From Amycolatopsis antarctica (GTDB lineage Bacteria; Actinomycetota; Actinomycetes; Mycobacteriales; Pseudonocardiaceae), in contig NZ_NKYE01000008.1 in the NCBI RefSeq assembly GCF_002262875.1, positions 62,001 through 126,000 of the forward strand: DNA of 64,000 nt, given 5' to 3'. The position numbers and the translations under genes are program-made. The notes beneath the pieces are model-generated. The model was not told the DNA's origin. It did not search any database and was given only the letters and a program-made list of their open reading frames with translations. Shown here one piece after another: positions 37,908-46,498 of the stretch. Within the stretch, counting starts at the first letter, position 1, and each line of letters opens with the position of its first letter.

Positions 37908-39091
37908 GTGCCGTCGACGCGGACGACCTGCGCCGCCGCACCCGGGACCTGCTCACCGAGCACCCCCCGGAGCGGACGCCGCGCCCGGAGTTCCTGCGTG
38001 CCCGCTTCGACGCCGGCCTGGCTTGGGTGCACTTCCCGGAGGGACTGGGCGGGCTGGACGCTCCCCGCGCGCTGCAGTCCGTTGTGGACGCCGAACTGAC
38101 GTCCGCCGGGGCGCCGGACAACGATCCACGCCGGATCGGGATCGGCCTCGGGATGGCGGCACCGACGATCCTCCAGTTCGGCGGACCCGAACTGAAGGAA
38201 CGCTTCCTCCGTCCACTGTGGACAGGCGAGGAGGTGTGGTGCCAGCTCTTCAGCGAACCGGGCGCGGGGTCGGATCTCGCCGCGCTCGGCACCCGTGCGG
38301 TGCGTGACGGCGACGACTGGATCGTCACCGGGCAGAAGGTGTGGACCTCCAGCGCGCACACGGCCCGCTGGGCCATCCTGGTCACCCGCACGGATCCGGA
38401 CGTCCCGAAGCACCGTGGCATGACCTACTTCGTCTGCGACATGAGCGCGCCCGGCGTCGAGGTGCGCCCGCTGCGCCAGCTCACCGGCGAGGCCGAGTTC
38501 AACGAGGTGTTCCTGGAGGGCGTCCGGATCCCGGACGCCCATCGGCTCGGTGAGATAGGCGCGGGCTGGGGCGTCGCCCAGACCACCCTGATGAACGAAC
38601 GGGTGGCGATCGGCGGCAACGCCCAGCCCCGTGAGGGCGGCATGCTCGGCATCGTCGCCGGGACGTGGCGCGACAACCCCGGCCTGCGTACCGCGGAGCT
38701 GCACGACCGGTTGCTGCGGCTGTGGGTCGACGGCGAGTCGATGCGCCTGGCGGGAACCCGGCTCCGGCAGCAGCTCGCGGTGGGCAAACCCGGACCGGAG
38801 GGTTCGGGGATGAAGCTCGCGTTCGCCCGCCTCGCACAGGCCCTCTCCGGGCTCGAGGTGGAACTCCGCGGCGAGCGGGGACTGCGCTACGACGACTGGA
38901 CGATGCGCAGACCGGAGATCGTGGACTTCACCGGCCGGGACGCCGGATACCGCTACCTGCGGGCCAAGGGCAACTCCATCGAGGGCGGCACCTCGGAGGT
39001 ACTGCGCAACATCATCGCCGAACGGGTGCTCGGACTGCCCTCGGAACCCCGGGTGGACAAGGACGTCGCGTGGAAGGACCTGCCCCGATGA
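37904..39091 (+). CDS. Acyl-CoA dehydrogenase, FadE type (possible large partner)
   Basis: 395 residues: LFSEPGAGSDLAAL, KVWTSSAHTARWAIL, and a C-terminal SIEGGTSEVLRNIIAERVLG. The lower-similarity first 60 residues and its pairing with the next, shorter ACAD gene recall the heteromeric alpha2-beta2 FadE enzymes of sterol and aromatic side-chain degradation in actinobacteria. Overlaps both neighbours by ATGA. Confidence 0.87.
   Translation: MSAVDADDLRRRTRDLLTEHPPERTPRPEFLRARFDAGLAWVHFPEGLGGLDAPRALQSVVDAELTSAGAPDNDPRRIGIGLGMAAPTILQFGGPELKERFLRPLWTGEEVWCQLFSEPGAGSDLAALGTRAVRDGDDWIVTGQKVWTSSAHTARWAILVTRTDPDVPKHRGMTYFVCDMSAPGVEVRPLRQLTGEAEFNEVFLEGVRIPDAHRLGEIGAGWGVAQTTLMNERVAIGGNAQPREGGMLGIVAGTWRDNPGLRTAELHDRLLRLWVDGESMRLAGTRLRQQLAVGKPGPEGSGMKLAFARLAQALSGLEVELRGERGLRYDDWTMRRPEIVDFTGRDAGYRYLRAKGNSIEGGTSEVLRNIIAERVLGLPSEPRVDKDVAWKDLPR
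38211..38223. repeat. GTCCAC-T-GTGGAC palindrome
   Basis: Exact 6-1-6 palindrome inside the second acyl-CoA dehydrogenase gene of the operon; one of four exact copies in the window. Confidence 0.55.
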
Positions 39092-40233
39092 CCGTCACCG
39101 AGCCCGCGTCGCACCCGCCGGACCTGCTCTACACCGAGGTCGAGACCGACCTGCGGGCGAGTGTGGCCGACCTGCTGGCCGATCGCTGCGCTCCCGCCGC
39201 GCTGCTCGCCCGGTGCGAGAGCGACCAGCCCTACGACCTCGACCTGTGGCGCACACTGGCCGCCGACGTCGGGATCGCCGGGCTGATGGTGCCCGAAGCG
39301 GCGGGCGGGCACGGGGCGTCCGCCCGGGAGACGGCCGTGGTGGCCGAGGAACTCGGCCGCAGCCTGGCACCGGTGCCGTTTTTGGGCAGCGCCGTGCTGG
39401 CGACCTCGGCGCTGCTGTCGGCAGGTGAGAGCGGCGCCGCGGCCGAGCTGCTCGCCCGGCTCGCCTCCGGGCGGGCGGCCGGCGCGCTGGCCGTGCCGCT
39501 GACCGCGCTGCCGGGTGAGGCGTTTCCCGGCGGCGTCACCGTCGACGAGGACGGGGCGCTGACCGGAAGCGTCGGGGCGGTCGCCGACGCCGCGGTCGCC
39601 GAGGTGCTGATCGTGCCCGCACTCGGCCCCGACGGGCCCGCGCTCTACGCCGTCGAGGCCGGCACGCCCGGTGTCACCGTCACGCCGTTCGTCCCGCTGG
39701 ACCTGACCCGCCCGCCTGCCGACATCGCTCTCGACGGTGTCCAGGGCGCACTGCTCGCCGGGCAGGACCGCGCGTCCACCGCGGTCGACGCCGCACTCAC
39801 CGCGGGAGCCGCCGTGCTCGCCTCCGAGCAGCTCGGCCTTGCCGAGTGGTGCCTGGACGAGACGGTCGGCTATCTCAAGCAGCGATACCAGTTCGGCCGC
39901 CCGGTGGGCTCGTTCCAGGCGTTGAAGCACCGGCTCGCCGATCTGTGGCTGGAAGTGGTATCCGCGAGGGCCGCGGCCCGCTACGTGGCCGACTGCCTCG
40001 CCTCGGGCTCGGCCGACACCGCGGTCGCCGCGTCGCTCGCACAGGCGAACTGCTCGGGTGTCGCGGTGCACGCCGCGGAGGAGTGTGTCCAGCTCCACGG
40101 TGGCATCGGCATGACCTGGGAACATCCCGCGCACCTGTATCTCAAGCGTGCCAAGGCCGACGAGTTGGCGCTCGGCACGCCGGGGCGGCACCGGGCAAGG
40201 CTGGCGACGTTGATCGACCTTCCGCCGGCGTGA
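39088..40233 (+). CDS. Acyl-CoA dehydrogenase, FadE type (possible small partner)
   Basis: 381 residues with a degenerate central domain (Ala- and Gly-rich, about 130-230) and a normal C-terminal domain (YQFGRPVGSFQALKH, VQLHGGIGMTWEHPAHLYLKR). This is the profile of the second subunit of heteromeric FadE pairs. Overlaps the preceding gene by ATGA and ends the operon. Confidence 0.87.
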   Translation: MTVTEPASHPPDLLYTEVETDLRASVADLLADRCAPAALLARCESDQPYDLDLWRTLAADVGIAGLMVPEAAGGHGASARETAVVAEELGRSLAPVPFLGSAVLATSALLSAGESGAAAELLARLASGRAAGALAVPLTALPGEAFPGGVTVDEDGALTGSVGAVADAAVAEVLIVPALGPDGPALYAVEAGTPGVTVTPFVPLDLTRPPADIALDGVQGALLAGQDRASTAVDAALTAGAAVLASEQLGLAEWCLDETVGYLKQRYQFGRPVGSFQALKHRLADLWLEVVSARAAARYVADCLASGSADTAVAASLAQANCSGVAVHAAEECVQLHGGIGMTWEHPAHLYLKRAKADELALGTPGRHRARLATLIDLPPA

Positions 40234-40278
40234 CCCCCTGCCCGGCCGCGGAGACCCGTGCCGTGGACGAGGAACTGG

Positions 40279-40599
40279 TCAACGGGTCTCGGACACCAGC
40301 CAGGCGAGGTAGGCGGCGCTGCCCCCGGTGATCGGGGTCGCGATGATCTCCGGGACCTCGTAGGTGTGCTCGCCCTCGAGGAACTCGATCAGCGGGCGGA
40401 GCCGGTCGCCCGCGGTCTTGAGTTCGACCCGCCACTCCCGTTCGGTCCGCACCTCGTCCTCCCAGCGGAAGACGCTGGTGATCGGGCCGGACACCTGGGC
40501 GCACGCGGCGAGTCCCGCTTCGATCGCCCCGGTGGCGAGACGGCCCGCCACCTCCTCGCTGCCGGTGGTGGACGTGACGATGATCTGATCGACGGACAT
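40279..40599 (-). CDS. cutA: CutA1 divalent-cation tolerance protein
   Basis: 106 residues, full length for the trimeric CutA1 family, with TTGSEEVAGRLA, CAQVSGPITSVFRWEDEV (shown as CAQV then SVFRWE) and the C-terminal HTYEVPEIIATPI. It is a cytosolic trimer, of uncertain role in metal tolerance. It sits between the acyl-CoA operon and the SDR pair without an obvious link to either. Confidence 0.93.
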   Translation of the reverse strand: MSVDQIIVTSTTGSEEVAGRLATGAIEAGLAACAQVSGPITSVFRWEDEVRTEREWRVELKTAGDRLRPLIEFLEGEHTYEVPEIIATPITGGSAAYLAWLVSETR

Positions 40600-40654
40600 C
40601 GCCGGATCCTACGAGACGCCCGCCCGTCCGGCGCGGTGCGCCGCGGGGGCAGGC

Positions 40655-41440
40655 TCAGCCGCCGGTGGCCTCCTCGATCTTGCGCTGGAGTTTGTTCATC
40701 CCGCCCAGCCACCGGTCGTTCTGGGTCGCGCGGTGCGCGTAGTACTCCGCCACCTCCGCGTGCGGCAGAATCAGGAACCTGTTGTCCGCCATGGCTTCCA
40801 GCACCGATTCGGCGACCTGGTCCGGTTCGATCGCGGTCGCGCCCATCACCAGGTCGCCCGCGGCGCCGGTGTCGGCGAGCATCCGGGTACGCACCCCCTG
40901 CGGGCAGATGGCCTGGACGGTGATGCCCCTGTGCCGGTACGTCGCCGAGAGCCATTCCGCGAACGCCAGCGCCCCGTGCTTGGTCACCGAGTACGGGGCC
41001 GAGCCGAGGCTGGTGAGCAGCCCGGCGGCCGACACCGTGGCGAGGAAGTGCCCGCTCCCCCGCTCCAGCCAGCCGGGCAGCAGAGCGCGGGCCGCGCGGA
41101 CGTGCGCCATGACGTTGACGTCCCAGGCCGCCGCCCAGACGTCCTCGGGCGCCTCGGGCCCGCCGTGCGGGGCGATTCCCGCGTTGGCGCAGTAGAGGTC
41201 GACCTGACCGAGTTCGGCGCGGGCACGGGCGAGCAGCGCGGCGATGCCCTCCTCGCTCGCGGCGTCGGCCACCACCGACGGCGCGCCGAGTTCGGTGGCG
41301 ACGGCGGCGACGGCATCGGCGTCCACATCGGACAGCAGGACTCGCGCGCCCTCGGCCTGGAACCGGCGGGCGAGGGCCGCACCGATGCCGCCGCCGGCTC
41401 CGGTGACGACGACGCCGGCACCGTCCAGCGTGGTGCTCAC
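40655..41440 (-). CDS. SDR oxidoreductase
   Basis: 261 residues: TGAGGGIG, CANAGI in place of NNAG, catalytic Ser in ATVSAAG and YSVTKHGA. The C-terminal part (MGGMNKLQRKIEE-like) resembles the multifunctional SDRs of the FabG/RhlG type. Substrate unknown. GTG start overlaps the stop of the preceding gene (GTGA), so both SDRs form one operon behind the operator at 42212. Confidence 0.88.
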   Translation of the reverse strand: MSTTLDGAGVVVTGAGGGIGAALARRFQAEGARVLLSDVDADAVAAVATELGAPSVVADAASEEGIAALLARARAELGQVDLYCANAGIAPHGGPEAPEDVWAAAWDVNVMAHVRAARALLPGWLERGSGHFLATVSAAGLLTSLGSAPYSVTKHGALAFAEWLSATYRHRGITVQAICPQGVRTRMLADTGAAGDLVMGATAIEPDQVAESVLEAMADNRFLILPHAEVAEYYAHRATQNDRWLGGMNKLQRKIEEATGG

Positions 41441-42189
41441 AGGCCACCGCCTGCGGTCACGCCACCGTCGAGGACGATGGTCTGCCCGGTGATCCAGCCG
41501 GCCTGGCCGGACAGCAGGAAGGCGACCGCGCCGGCGACGTCCTCCGGCACGCCCAGCCGTTTCATCGGGTAGGCGGCAGAGACCTCCTCCTCGCGGCCTT
41601 CGTACAGCGCGGTGGCGAACTGCGTCTTCACCACGGCGGGGGCGACGGCGTTCACCCGGATGCCCGGTCCCAGCTCGGTGGCCAGTTCCAGGGTCAGGCG
41701 CAGCAGTGCGGCCTTGCTGACGCCGTACATCCCGATGCCCGGTGAGGCACGGATCCCGGCGATGGAGGAGACGTTCACCACCGATCCGCCGTGTTCACCC
41801 ATCCAGGCGTCGCGGCAGCGCCGGATCCAGGCCAGCGGGGCCAGCACGTTGACCGCCATGATCTTGGCGGCGAGCCCGTCGTCGATGTCCAGGGTCGGCC
41901 CGTATGCCGGGTTGATGCCCGTGTTGTTGACGAGCAGGTCGAGGCTGCCGAAGGTCTCGACGGTCCGGGCCACGACCTCCGCCTGGTGCTCGGCGTCGTC
42001 GGCCTTCCCCGGCACGCCGAGGGCGACGTCCGGGCCACCGAGCCGGGTGACGGCCTCCGCCAGCGGTTCCGGGTTGCGCGCGGTGATGCACACCCTGGCG
42101 CCCTGCCGGACCAGCTCCTCGGCTATCGCCAGGCCGATACCGCGACTGGCACCGGTGACGACGGCGACCTTGTTCTCGAACGAATTCAT
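41437..42189 (-). CDS. SDR oxidoreductase, 3-hydroxyacyl-CoA dehydrogenase-like
   Basis: 250 residues of the classical SDR family: TGASRGIG, NNTGINPAYG, VSSIAGIRA and YGVSKAALL. The GITGQ-like end (WITGQTIVLDGG) is typical. ATG at 42189 follows GAGGAGG-rich DNA. First gene after the operator at 42212, divergent from the TetR gene. Confidence 0.9.
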   Translation of the reverse strand: MNSFENKVAVVTGASRGIGLAIAEELVRQGARVCITARNPEPLAEAVTRLGGPDVALGVPGKADDAEHQAEVVARTVETFGSLDLLVNNTGINPAYGPTLDIDDGLAAKIMAVNVLAPLAWIRRCRDAWMGEHGGSVVNVSSIAGIRASPGIGMYGVSKAALLRLTLELATELGPGIRVNAVAPAVVKTQFATALYEGREEEVSAAYPMKRLGVPEDVAGAVAFLLSGQAGWITGQTIVLDGGVTAGGGL

Positions 42190-42211
42190 TGCTGTCGGCC
42201 TCCTCTTCGGA

Positions 42212-42227
42212 CTAAGCGCTCGCTTAC
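42212..42227. promoter_or_regulatory. TetR-type operator, CTAAGC-N4-GCTTAC
   Basis: Near-perfect palindrome in the 47-bp divergent space, 9 bp before the TetR GTG and 22 bp from the SDR start. Its core TAAGCGCTCGCTTA differs from the site at 35317-35332 by one centre base, so the same TetR should bind both. Confidence 0.8.
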
Positions 42228-42236
42228 AATGCCACT

Positions 42237-42851
42237 GTGACCCCGTCCCTGTCAGCAGAGCTGTGGCCCGACGTGTCGCCGGACGCCGCCCGCAGGCTCA
42301 TGCTCGCCGGTGTCGAGTCGTTCGCGGGCCGCGGTTTCCACGCCACGACCACCCGGGACATCGCCACCAAGGCCGGGATGAGTCCCGCCGCCCTGTACGT
42401 CCACTTTCCCTCCAAGGCGGCTTTGCTGTTCGAGATCAGCCGCAGCGGGCACGAGCAGACGCTGCGGGTGACCCAGCGGGCCATCGAACGGGGCGGTACC
42501 CCGGTGGAGTCGGTGCGCGAACTGGTGACCGACTTCGTCGCCTGGCATGCCCGCAGGCACACGGTCGCGCGCGTCGTCCAGTACGAGCTGCACGCGCTGC
42601 CGCCGGAGGAGTTCGCCGTCATCGCGGGCCTGCGCAGGCGGATCGAGCGTGCGGTCCGGGACGTGGTGGCGGCCGGTGCGGCCGACGGTTCGTTCCGGGT
42701 GGACGATCCGGCGACCGCGACCCGGGCGCTGCTGTCGCTGGGTATCGACGTCGCCCGCTGGTACACCGATCGCACCAGGACCGCGCCGGCGACACTGGGC
42801 AGGCAGTACGCGGCGCTCGCGCTGCGCATGCTGGGCGTTCCGGAGGCCTGA
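42237..42851 (+). CDS. TetR-family repressor of the acyl-CoA module
   Basis: 204 residues. The N-terminal helix-turn-helix reads RRLMLAGVESFAGRGFHATT and DIATKAGMSPAALYVHFPSK; the C-terminal ligand pocket is of the TetR_C type. Divergent from two SDR genes and flanked by a palindrome that reappears before the forward acyl-CoA operon. An acyl-CoA ester is the likely ligand, by analogy with KstR2/FadR-type TetRs. GTG start at 42237. Confidence 0.88.
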   Translation: MTPSLSAELWPDVSPDAARRLMLAGVESFAGRGFHATTTRDIATKAGMSPAALYVHFPSKAALLFEISRSGHEQTLRVTQRAIERGGTPVESVRELVTDFVAWHARRHTVARVVQYELHALPPEEFAVIAGLRRRIERAVRDVVAAGAADGSFRVDDPATATRALLSLGIDVARWYTDRTRTAPATLGRQYAALALRMLGVPEA

Positions 42852-42890
42852 CGGGTTGCGCGGCCGGTCCCGCCACCCGAGAGTGGGGCC

Positions 42891-43370
42891 ATGCGAGCGG
42901 AGGCGATGCTGGCCATCGCGTACGAGGAGGCCGTGCGGGGAGGGGCCGAGGGCGGCGTGCCGATCGGCGCCGCGCTGTTCCACCACGACGGGACGCTGCT
43001 CGGCCGCGGGCGCAACCGCCGGATCCAGGACGACGATCCGTCCACCCATGCCGAGACGGCCGCGTTCCGCGCGGCGGGGCGGCGGCCGCACTACCGTGAC
43101 ACGACGATGGTCACCACCCTGTCGCCGTGCTGGTACTGCAGCGGACTCGTCCGGCAGTTCGGCATCTCCCGGCTGGTGATCGGCGAGTCGCGGACCTTCC
43201 ACGGCGGCCACGACTGGCTGGCCGGACTCGGTGTGGAGGTCACCGTGCTCGACGACGAGGCGTGCACGGACCTGCTGGCGGGCTTCGTGAGCGCGGCGCC
43301 GGAATTGTGGTTCGAGGACATCGGCGGGCCGCCCGGTGAGGCTCAGTCCGCGGTGCGCCGCAGTCCCTGA
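42891..43370 (+). CDS. Nucleoside/cytosine deaminase-family protein
   Basis: 159 residues with the zinc-deaminase signature: HAETAAF (metal His, catalytic Glu) and TLSPCWYCSGLV (two Cys ligands). The closest type is the guanine/cytosine deaminase group. ATG at 42891 has no strong ribosome site. Its last 28 bp overlap the convergent MFS gene. Confidence 0.87.
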   Translation: MRAEAMLAIAYEEAVRGGAEGGVPIGAALFHHDGTLLGRGRNRRIQDDDPSTHAETAAFRAAGRRPHYRDTTMVTTLSPCWYCSGLVRQFGISRLVIGESRTFHGGHDWLAGLGVEVTVLDDEACTDLLAGFVSAAPELWFEDIGGPPGEAQSAVRRSP

Positions 43371-44542
43371 ACGAACGCGAGCACGGACGCGATCGCGAGC
43401 AGCGCCGCACCGATCGTGAGACCGGCGGACACCCCTCCGTGACCGTCGGACAGCGCCCCGGACAGCAACGGACCGGCGCACTGCCCCAGTGCGAACACCA
43501 CCGTCAGCGCTCCGATGGCGCCGGTCCAGCGATCGGTGGGCAGCACCCGGCGCACCGAGCCGGTGACCGCCGTGACCACGGTGAGGAACGAGCCGCCGAA
43601 GAGCACGGCGGAGACCGCGAAACCGGCCGTGCCGGTCCACACCACCGGAATCGCCGCCCCGGTCGTCAGCACGGCGAGCACGAGGGCAGTGCCGTACCCC
43701 GGACGCAGGCGGGCGAGCACGGTGTTCCAGGCGAACCCGGCCCCGGCCGCCGCCCCGCCCAGCAGCACCCAGAATGCCGTGACCTGACCGGGTTCGGCAC
43801 CGGAGGATTCCAGCAGGGCGATGATGAACGTCATGTAGGCGATGTAGCCCGCGCCGAAGAGTCCGTAACAGGTGGCGAGCGCGATCAGGGGACGCAGCTC
43901 CGCCGGAGCGGCCGCGAGGTCCCGCCCACCGGGGGCGGACTGCCGCAGGCGACGGACGACCGGGACGACCGCGAGCACGGCCAGTGCCGACAGCGCGCCG
44001 ATCACCGCCCAGGCCGCCCGCCAGCCACCGGCGTGGAGCACCACGGGCACCACCAGACCGGAGAGCAGGATTCCCGCGCCGCCGCCGGCGAAGTACACGC
44101 CCAGCGCCAGGGTGGCGGTCCGGTCGGTGCTGTCCCGCCCGGCACGCGCGACGAGACCGCCGCCGACGACGAAACTCACTGCGCCGGCGGCGCCCGCGCC
44201 CAGCCGGAGCAGGAAGACCGCGGCGCTCGCGCCGGTCAGCGCGGAGGCCGCCAGCAGCAGGGCGGTCACCAGCAGGCTCAGCAGGAACATCCGGCGCTCA
44301 CCGAACCGGCGGGCCGACCGGGCCGCCACGAGCGCGCCGACCAGGTATCCCAGTGCGTTGGCGGTGTTCATCGTGCCCGCGGTGGCGAAGGACCAGGACA
44401 GGTCGGCGCGCATGTCCGGCAGCACGAGGGCGTAGGCGAAACGGCCGAGACCGAGCGCGACGGCGGGGCCGAGCATCAGTCCTGCGGCGGCGCGCAACGG
44501 TCCCGGTTCCACATCCGGGCGCGGTGACGCCGATGTACCCAT
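43343..44542 (-). CDS. MFS transporter, YbfB/YjiJ type
   Basis: 399 residues with 12 hydrophobic segments. LGLGRFAYALVLPDMRADL in the first helix and loop (given in part as GRFAYALVLPDM) is the YbfB/YjiJ signature, and a drug/sugar efflux-like basic loop follows helix 2 (SARRFGERR). Substrate unknown. ATG at 44542. Ends inside the deaminase gene. Confidence 0.85.
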   Translation of the reverse strand: MGTSASPRPDVEPGPLRAAAGLMLGPAVALGLGRFAYALVLPDMRADLSWSFATAGTMNTANALGYLVGALVAARSARRFGERRMFLLSLLVTALLLAASALTGASAAVFLLRLGAGAAGAVSFVVGGGLVARAGRDSTDRTATLALGVYFAGGGAGILLSGLVVPVVLHAGGWRAAWAVIGALSALAVLAVVPVVRRLRQSAPGGRDLAAAPAELRPLIALATCYGLFGAGYIAYMTFIIALLESSGAEPGQVTAFWVLLGGAAAGAGFAWNTVLARLRPGYGTALVLAVLTTGAAIPVVWTGTAGFAVSAVLFGGSFLTVVTAVTGSVRRVLPTDRWTGAIGALTVVFALGQCAGPLLSGALSDGHGGVSAGLTIGAALLAIASVLAFVQGLRRTAD

Positions 44543-44714
44543 GACTGCTTGGTAACACCTTCGGGCCCGGGAGACCATCACTTCGACGTGCGGTGTGCGA
44601 GGCCTCACCGTGGTGACGAGAAGAGCGCCCGCGCGACGGAACGGGGTTGGCCGGGCACGGACGGTGCCCGCGTCGGGGCGAGTCCGGTCACCGCACGGTT
44701 CGGCGCCGAACGGC

Positions 44715-44975
44715 TCAGGCCGCGGGACGCTCGGTGAGTGCCGCGCGGCCCGCGTCGGTCAGCTCCGCGGGTACTCGCTTTCCCACCACACCGATGACCG
44801 TCGGGCGGATGAAACCGTTGCGTGCGAGCTCGTGCGCCGTCATCTGGTCGCAGCAGGCCACACCGTCGATGAAGAGGTCGGGCTCGCAGCTGCACGACAT
44901 GTGCACCCGCTGCGCGGCTACCGCGCGCAGCAGGGCCATCGCGCGATGTGAGAGTTCGACCGTATGTCCGGACAC
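44715..44975 (-). CDS. Small Cys-rich protein, unknown function
   Basis: 86 residues from a GTG at 44975 with AAGGGG upstream. The centre holds a CSC-x10-CC cluster (MSCSCEPDLFIDGVACCDQM), then a winged-helix-like end (GVVGKRVPAELTDAGRAAL). Four Cys could bind a metal ion. I do not recognise the family. Codon use supports coding; the frame continues upstream antisense to the TetR gene. Confidence 0.6.
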   Translation of the reverse strand: MSGHTVELSHRAMALLRAVAAQRVHMSCSCEPDLFIDGVACCDQMTAHELARNGFIRPTVIGVVGKRVPAELTDAGRAALTERPAA

Positions 44976-45016
44976 CGTCTTGCCCCTTCCATGAGTCTCT
45001 GTAATGAGAGACACAT

Positions 45017-45646
45017 CTACGACGGTATCGTGACGCCTGGGGTTCCATTCTTCTGGACGGCCGGAAGGGTGGGTTCGAGCAGTCTGGCCCACTGCCGCGC
45101 GATCTGCGCGCGGCGTTTCGTGTCGTCGCTGAGCAGATTCGCCAGTCCCAGGCCACGCGCGAGGTCCAGGGTCGCCTGCACGGTTTCCCTGGCGCCGGCG
45201 TCGGATTCGTTGACACCGAGTAGTTCCACGGCCACCCGGTGCGCCTCCCTGCCGACCCGCGCCTCCAGTGGGGCAAGCGTCGCGCGCAGGTTCTCGTCGG
45301 TGGAGGCCGCCACCCAGACATGCAGGGCGGCGCGGAACATCCGGCCGCTGTACAGGTTCAGCAGCATGTCCACAATGGACTGGGTGCGCGCCGAGCCGGC
45401 AGGCAGCTCCGACGCGCGCGAGCGCAGCTCCGCGATCTGCACTTCGGCGAGGTACTCGACCGCACCGGAGACCATGTCCTCCCTGGTCGGGAAGTGGTGC
45501 TGCGCGGCGCCACGCGACACCCCGGCGCGCTCGGCGATGAGCGCGACGGTGGTGCCGGTCCAGCCCAGCTCGACGATGCACTCGACGGCCGCTTCGAGCA
45601 GCCGCCGCCGTGTCGTCCGGCTGCGTTCCTGTCGTGGCTCGCGCAC
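45017..45646 (-). CDS. TetR-family regulator of the carboxylase operon
   Basis: 209 residues; helix-turn-helix TTRRRLLEAAVECIVELGW and IAERAGVSRGAAQHHFPTRE. The GTG at 45646 lies 2 bp after the stop of the SDR gene; a longer frame would overlap that gene. As the last gene of the minus-strand operon (54910 to 45017) it probably controls the divergent promoter at 54911-55086, as AtuR does in pseudomonads. Confidence 0.85.
   Translation of the reverse strand: MREPRQERSRTTRRRLLEAAVECIVELGWTGTTVALIAERAGVSRGAAQHHFPTREDMVSGAVEYLAEVQIAELRSRASELPAGSARTQSIVDMLLNLYSGRMFRAALHVWVAASTDENLRATLAPLEARVGREAHRVAVELLGVNESDAGARETVQATLDLARGLGLANLLSDDTKRRAQIARQWARLLEPTLPAVQKNGTPGVTIPS
45369..45381. repeat. GTCCACAATGGAC variant palindrome
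   Basis: Arms GTCCA/TGGAC with CAA centre, inside the TetR gene; an identical copy is at 56148-56160. Confidence 0.4.
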
Positions 45647-45648
45647 GA

Positions 45649-46482
45649 TCAGGCCGGTTCGACCCAGAAGTCGAGCTGCAGGTCCTCTTCCTTCTCGCAC
45701 AGCCGGTACTTCGCGAAGTCCGTGACACCCTCACCGGCGAGTACCACGTCGTCGATGAAGAAGTTCCCGGTGACCTCGCGGCTGGGCTTGGTCAGGATCG
45801 CGTGCGCCGCGTCGGCCATGATCTCCGGCGTACGCGAGCGGTTCGCCATCTCGGCGCTGATCACGTTGCGCACGGCGGCGGTGTCGATGGTGGTGCGCGG
45901 CCACAGGGAGTTCGCGGCGATGCCGTCGCTCGCGAGTTCCGCGGCCAGCCCCACCGTCACCAGGCTCATCGAGTACTTCGCGATGCTGTAGGCCAGGTGG
46001 CCCATCGCGAACCACTTGGGGTCGAGGCTGATCGGCGGCGACAGGGTCAGCACGTGCGCGTTCTCGGCCGCCCGCAGGTGCGGGATCGCGGACTTGGCCA
46101 GCAGGAAGGAACCGCGCGCGTTGATGTCCTGCATCAGGTCGTAGCGCTTCATCGAGATCGCCTCGGTGGGCGTCAGGTCGATGGCGCTCGCGTTGTTCAC
46201 CACGATGTCGATGCCGCCGAAGCGCTCCACGGTCCGTGCGACGGCGGCCTCGACCGAGGCGTCGTCCCGGATGTCGCCGACGATCGGCAGCGCCTGCCCA
46301 CCCGCCTCCTCGATGGCGGCCGCCGCCGTGTGAATGGTGCCGGGCAACTTCGGGTGCGGCTCGGCCGTCTTCGCGATGAGGGTGACGTTCGCCCCGTCCC
46401 GGGCGGCACGCAGTGCGATGGCCTCGCCGATGCCCCGGCTGCCGCCGGACATGATGATCGTCTTGCCTGCCAGTGAACTCAC
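45649..46482 (-). CDS. SDR oxidoreductase, AtuB/HSDL2-like
   Basis: 277 residues: SGGSRGIGEAIALRAARDGA (cofactor motif, first part), the AKTAEPHPKLPGTIH signature of the AtuB/HSDL2 branch, NNASAI, and YSIAKYSMS. This SDR type stands in citronellol/acyclic terpene clusters. GTG at 46482. 16 bp after the acyl-CoA dehydrogenase gene in the same operon. Confidence 0.87.
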   Translation of the reverse strand: MSSLAGKTIIMSGGSRGIGEAIALRAARDGANVTLIAKTAEPHPKLPGTIHTAAAAIEEAGGQALPIVGDIRDDASVEAAVARTVERFGGIDIVVNNASAIDLTPTEAISMKRYDLMQDINARGSFLLAKSAIPHLRAAENAHVLTLSPPISLDPKWFAMGHLAYSIAKYSMSLVTVGLAAELASDGIAANSLWPRTTIDTAAVRNVISAEMANRSRTPEIMADAAHAILTKPSREVTGNFFIDDVVLAGEGVTDFAKYRLCEKEEDLQLDFWVEPA

Positions 46483-46498
46483 GTTCGTTGTCTCCTTC

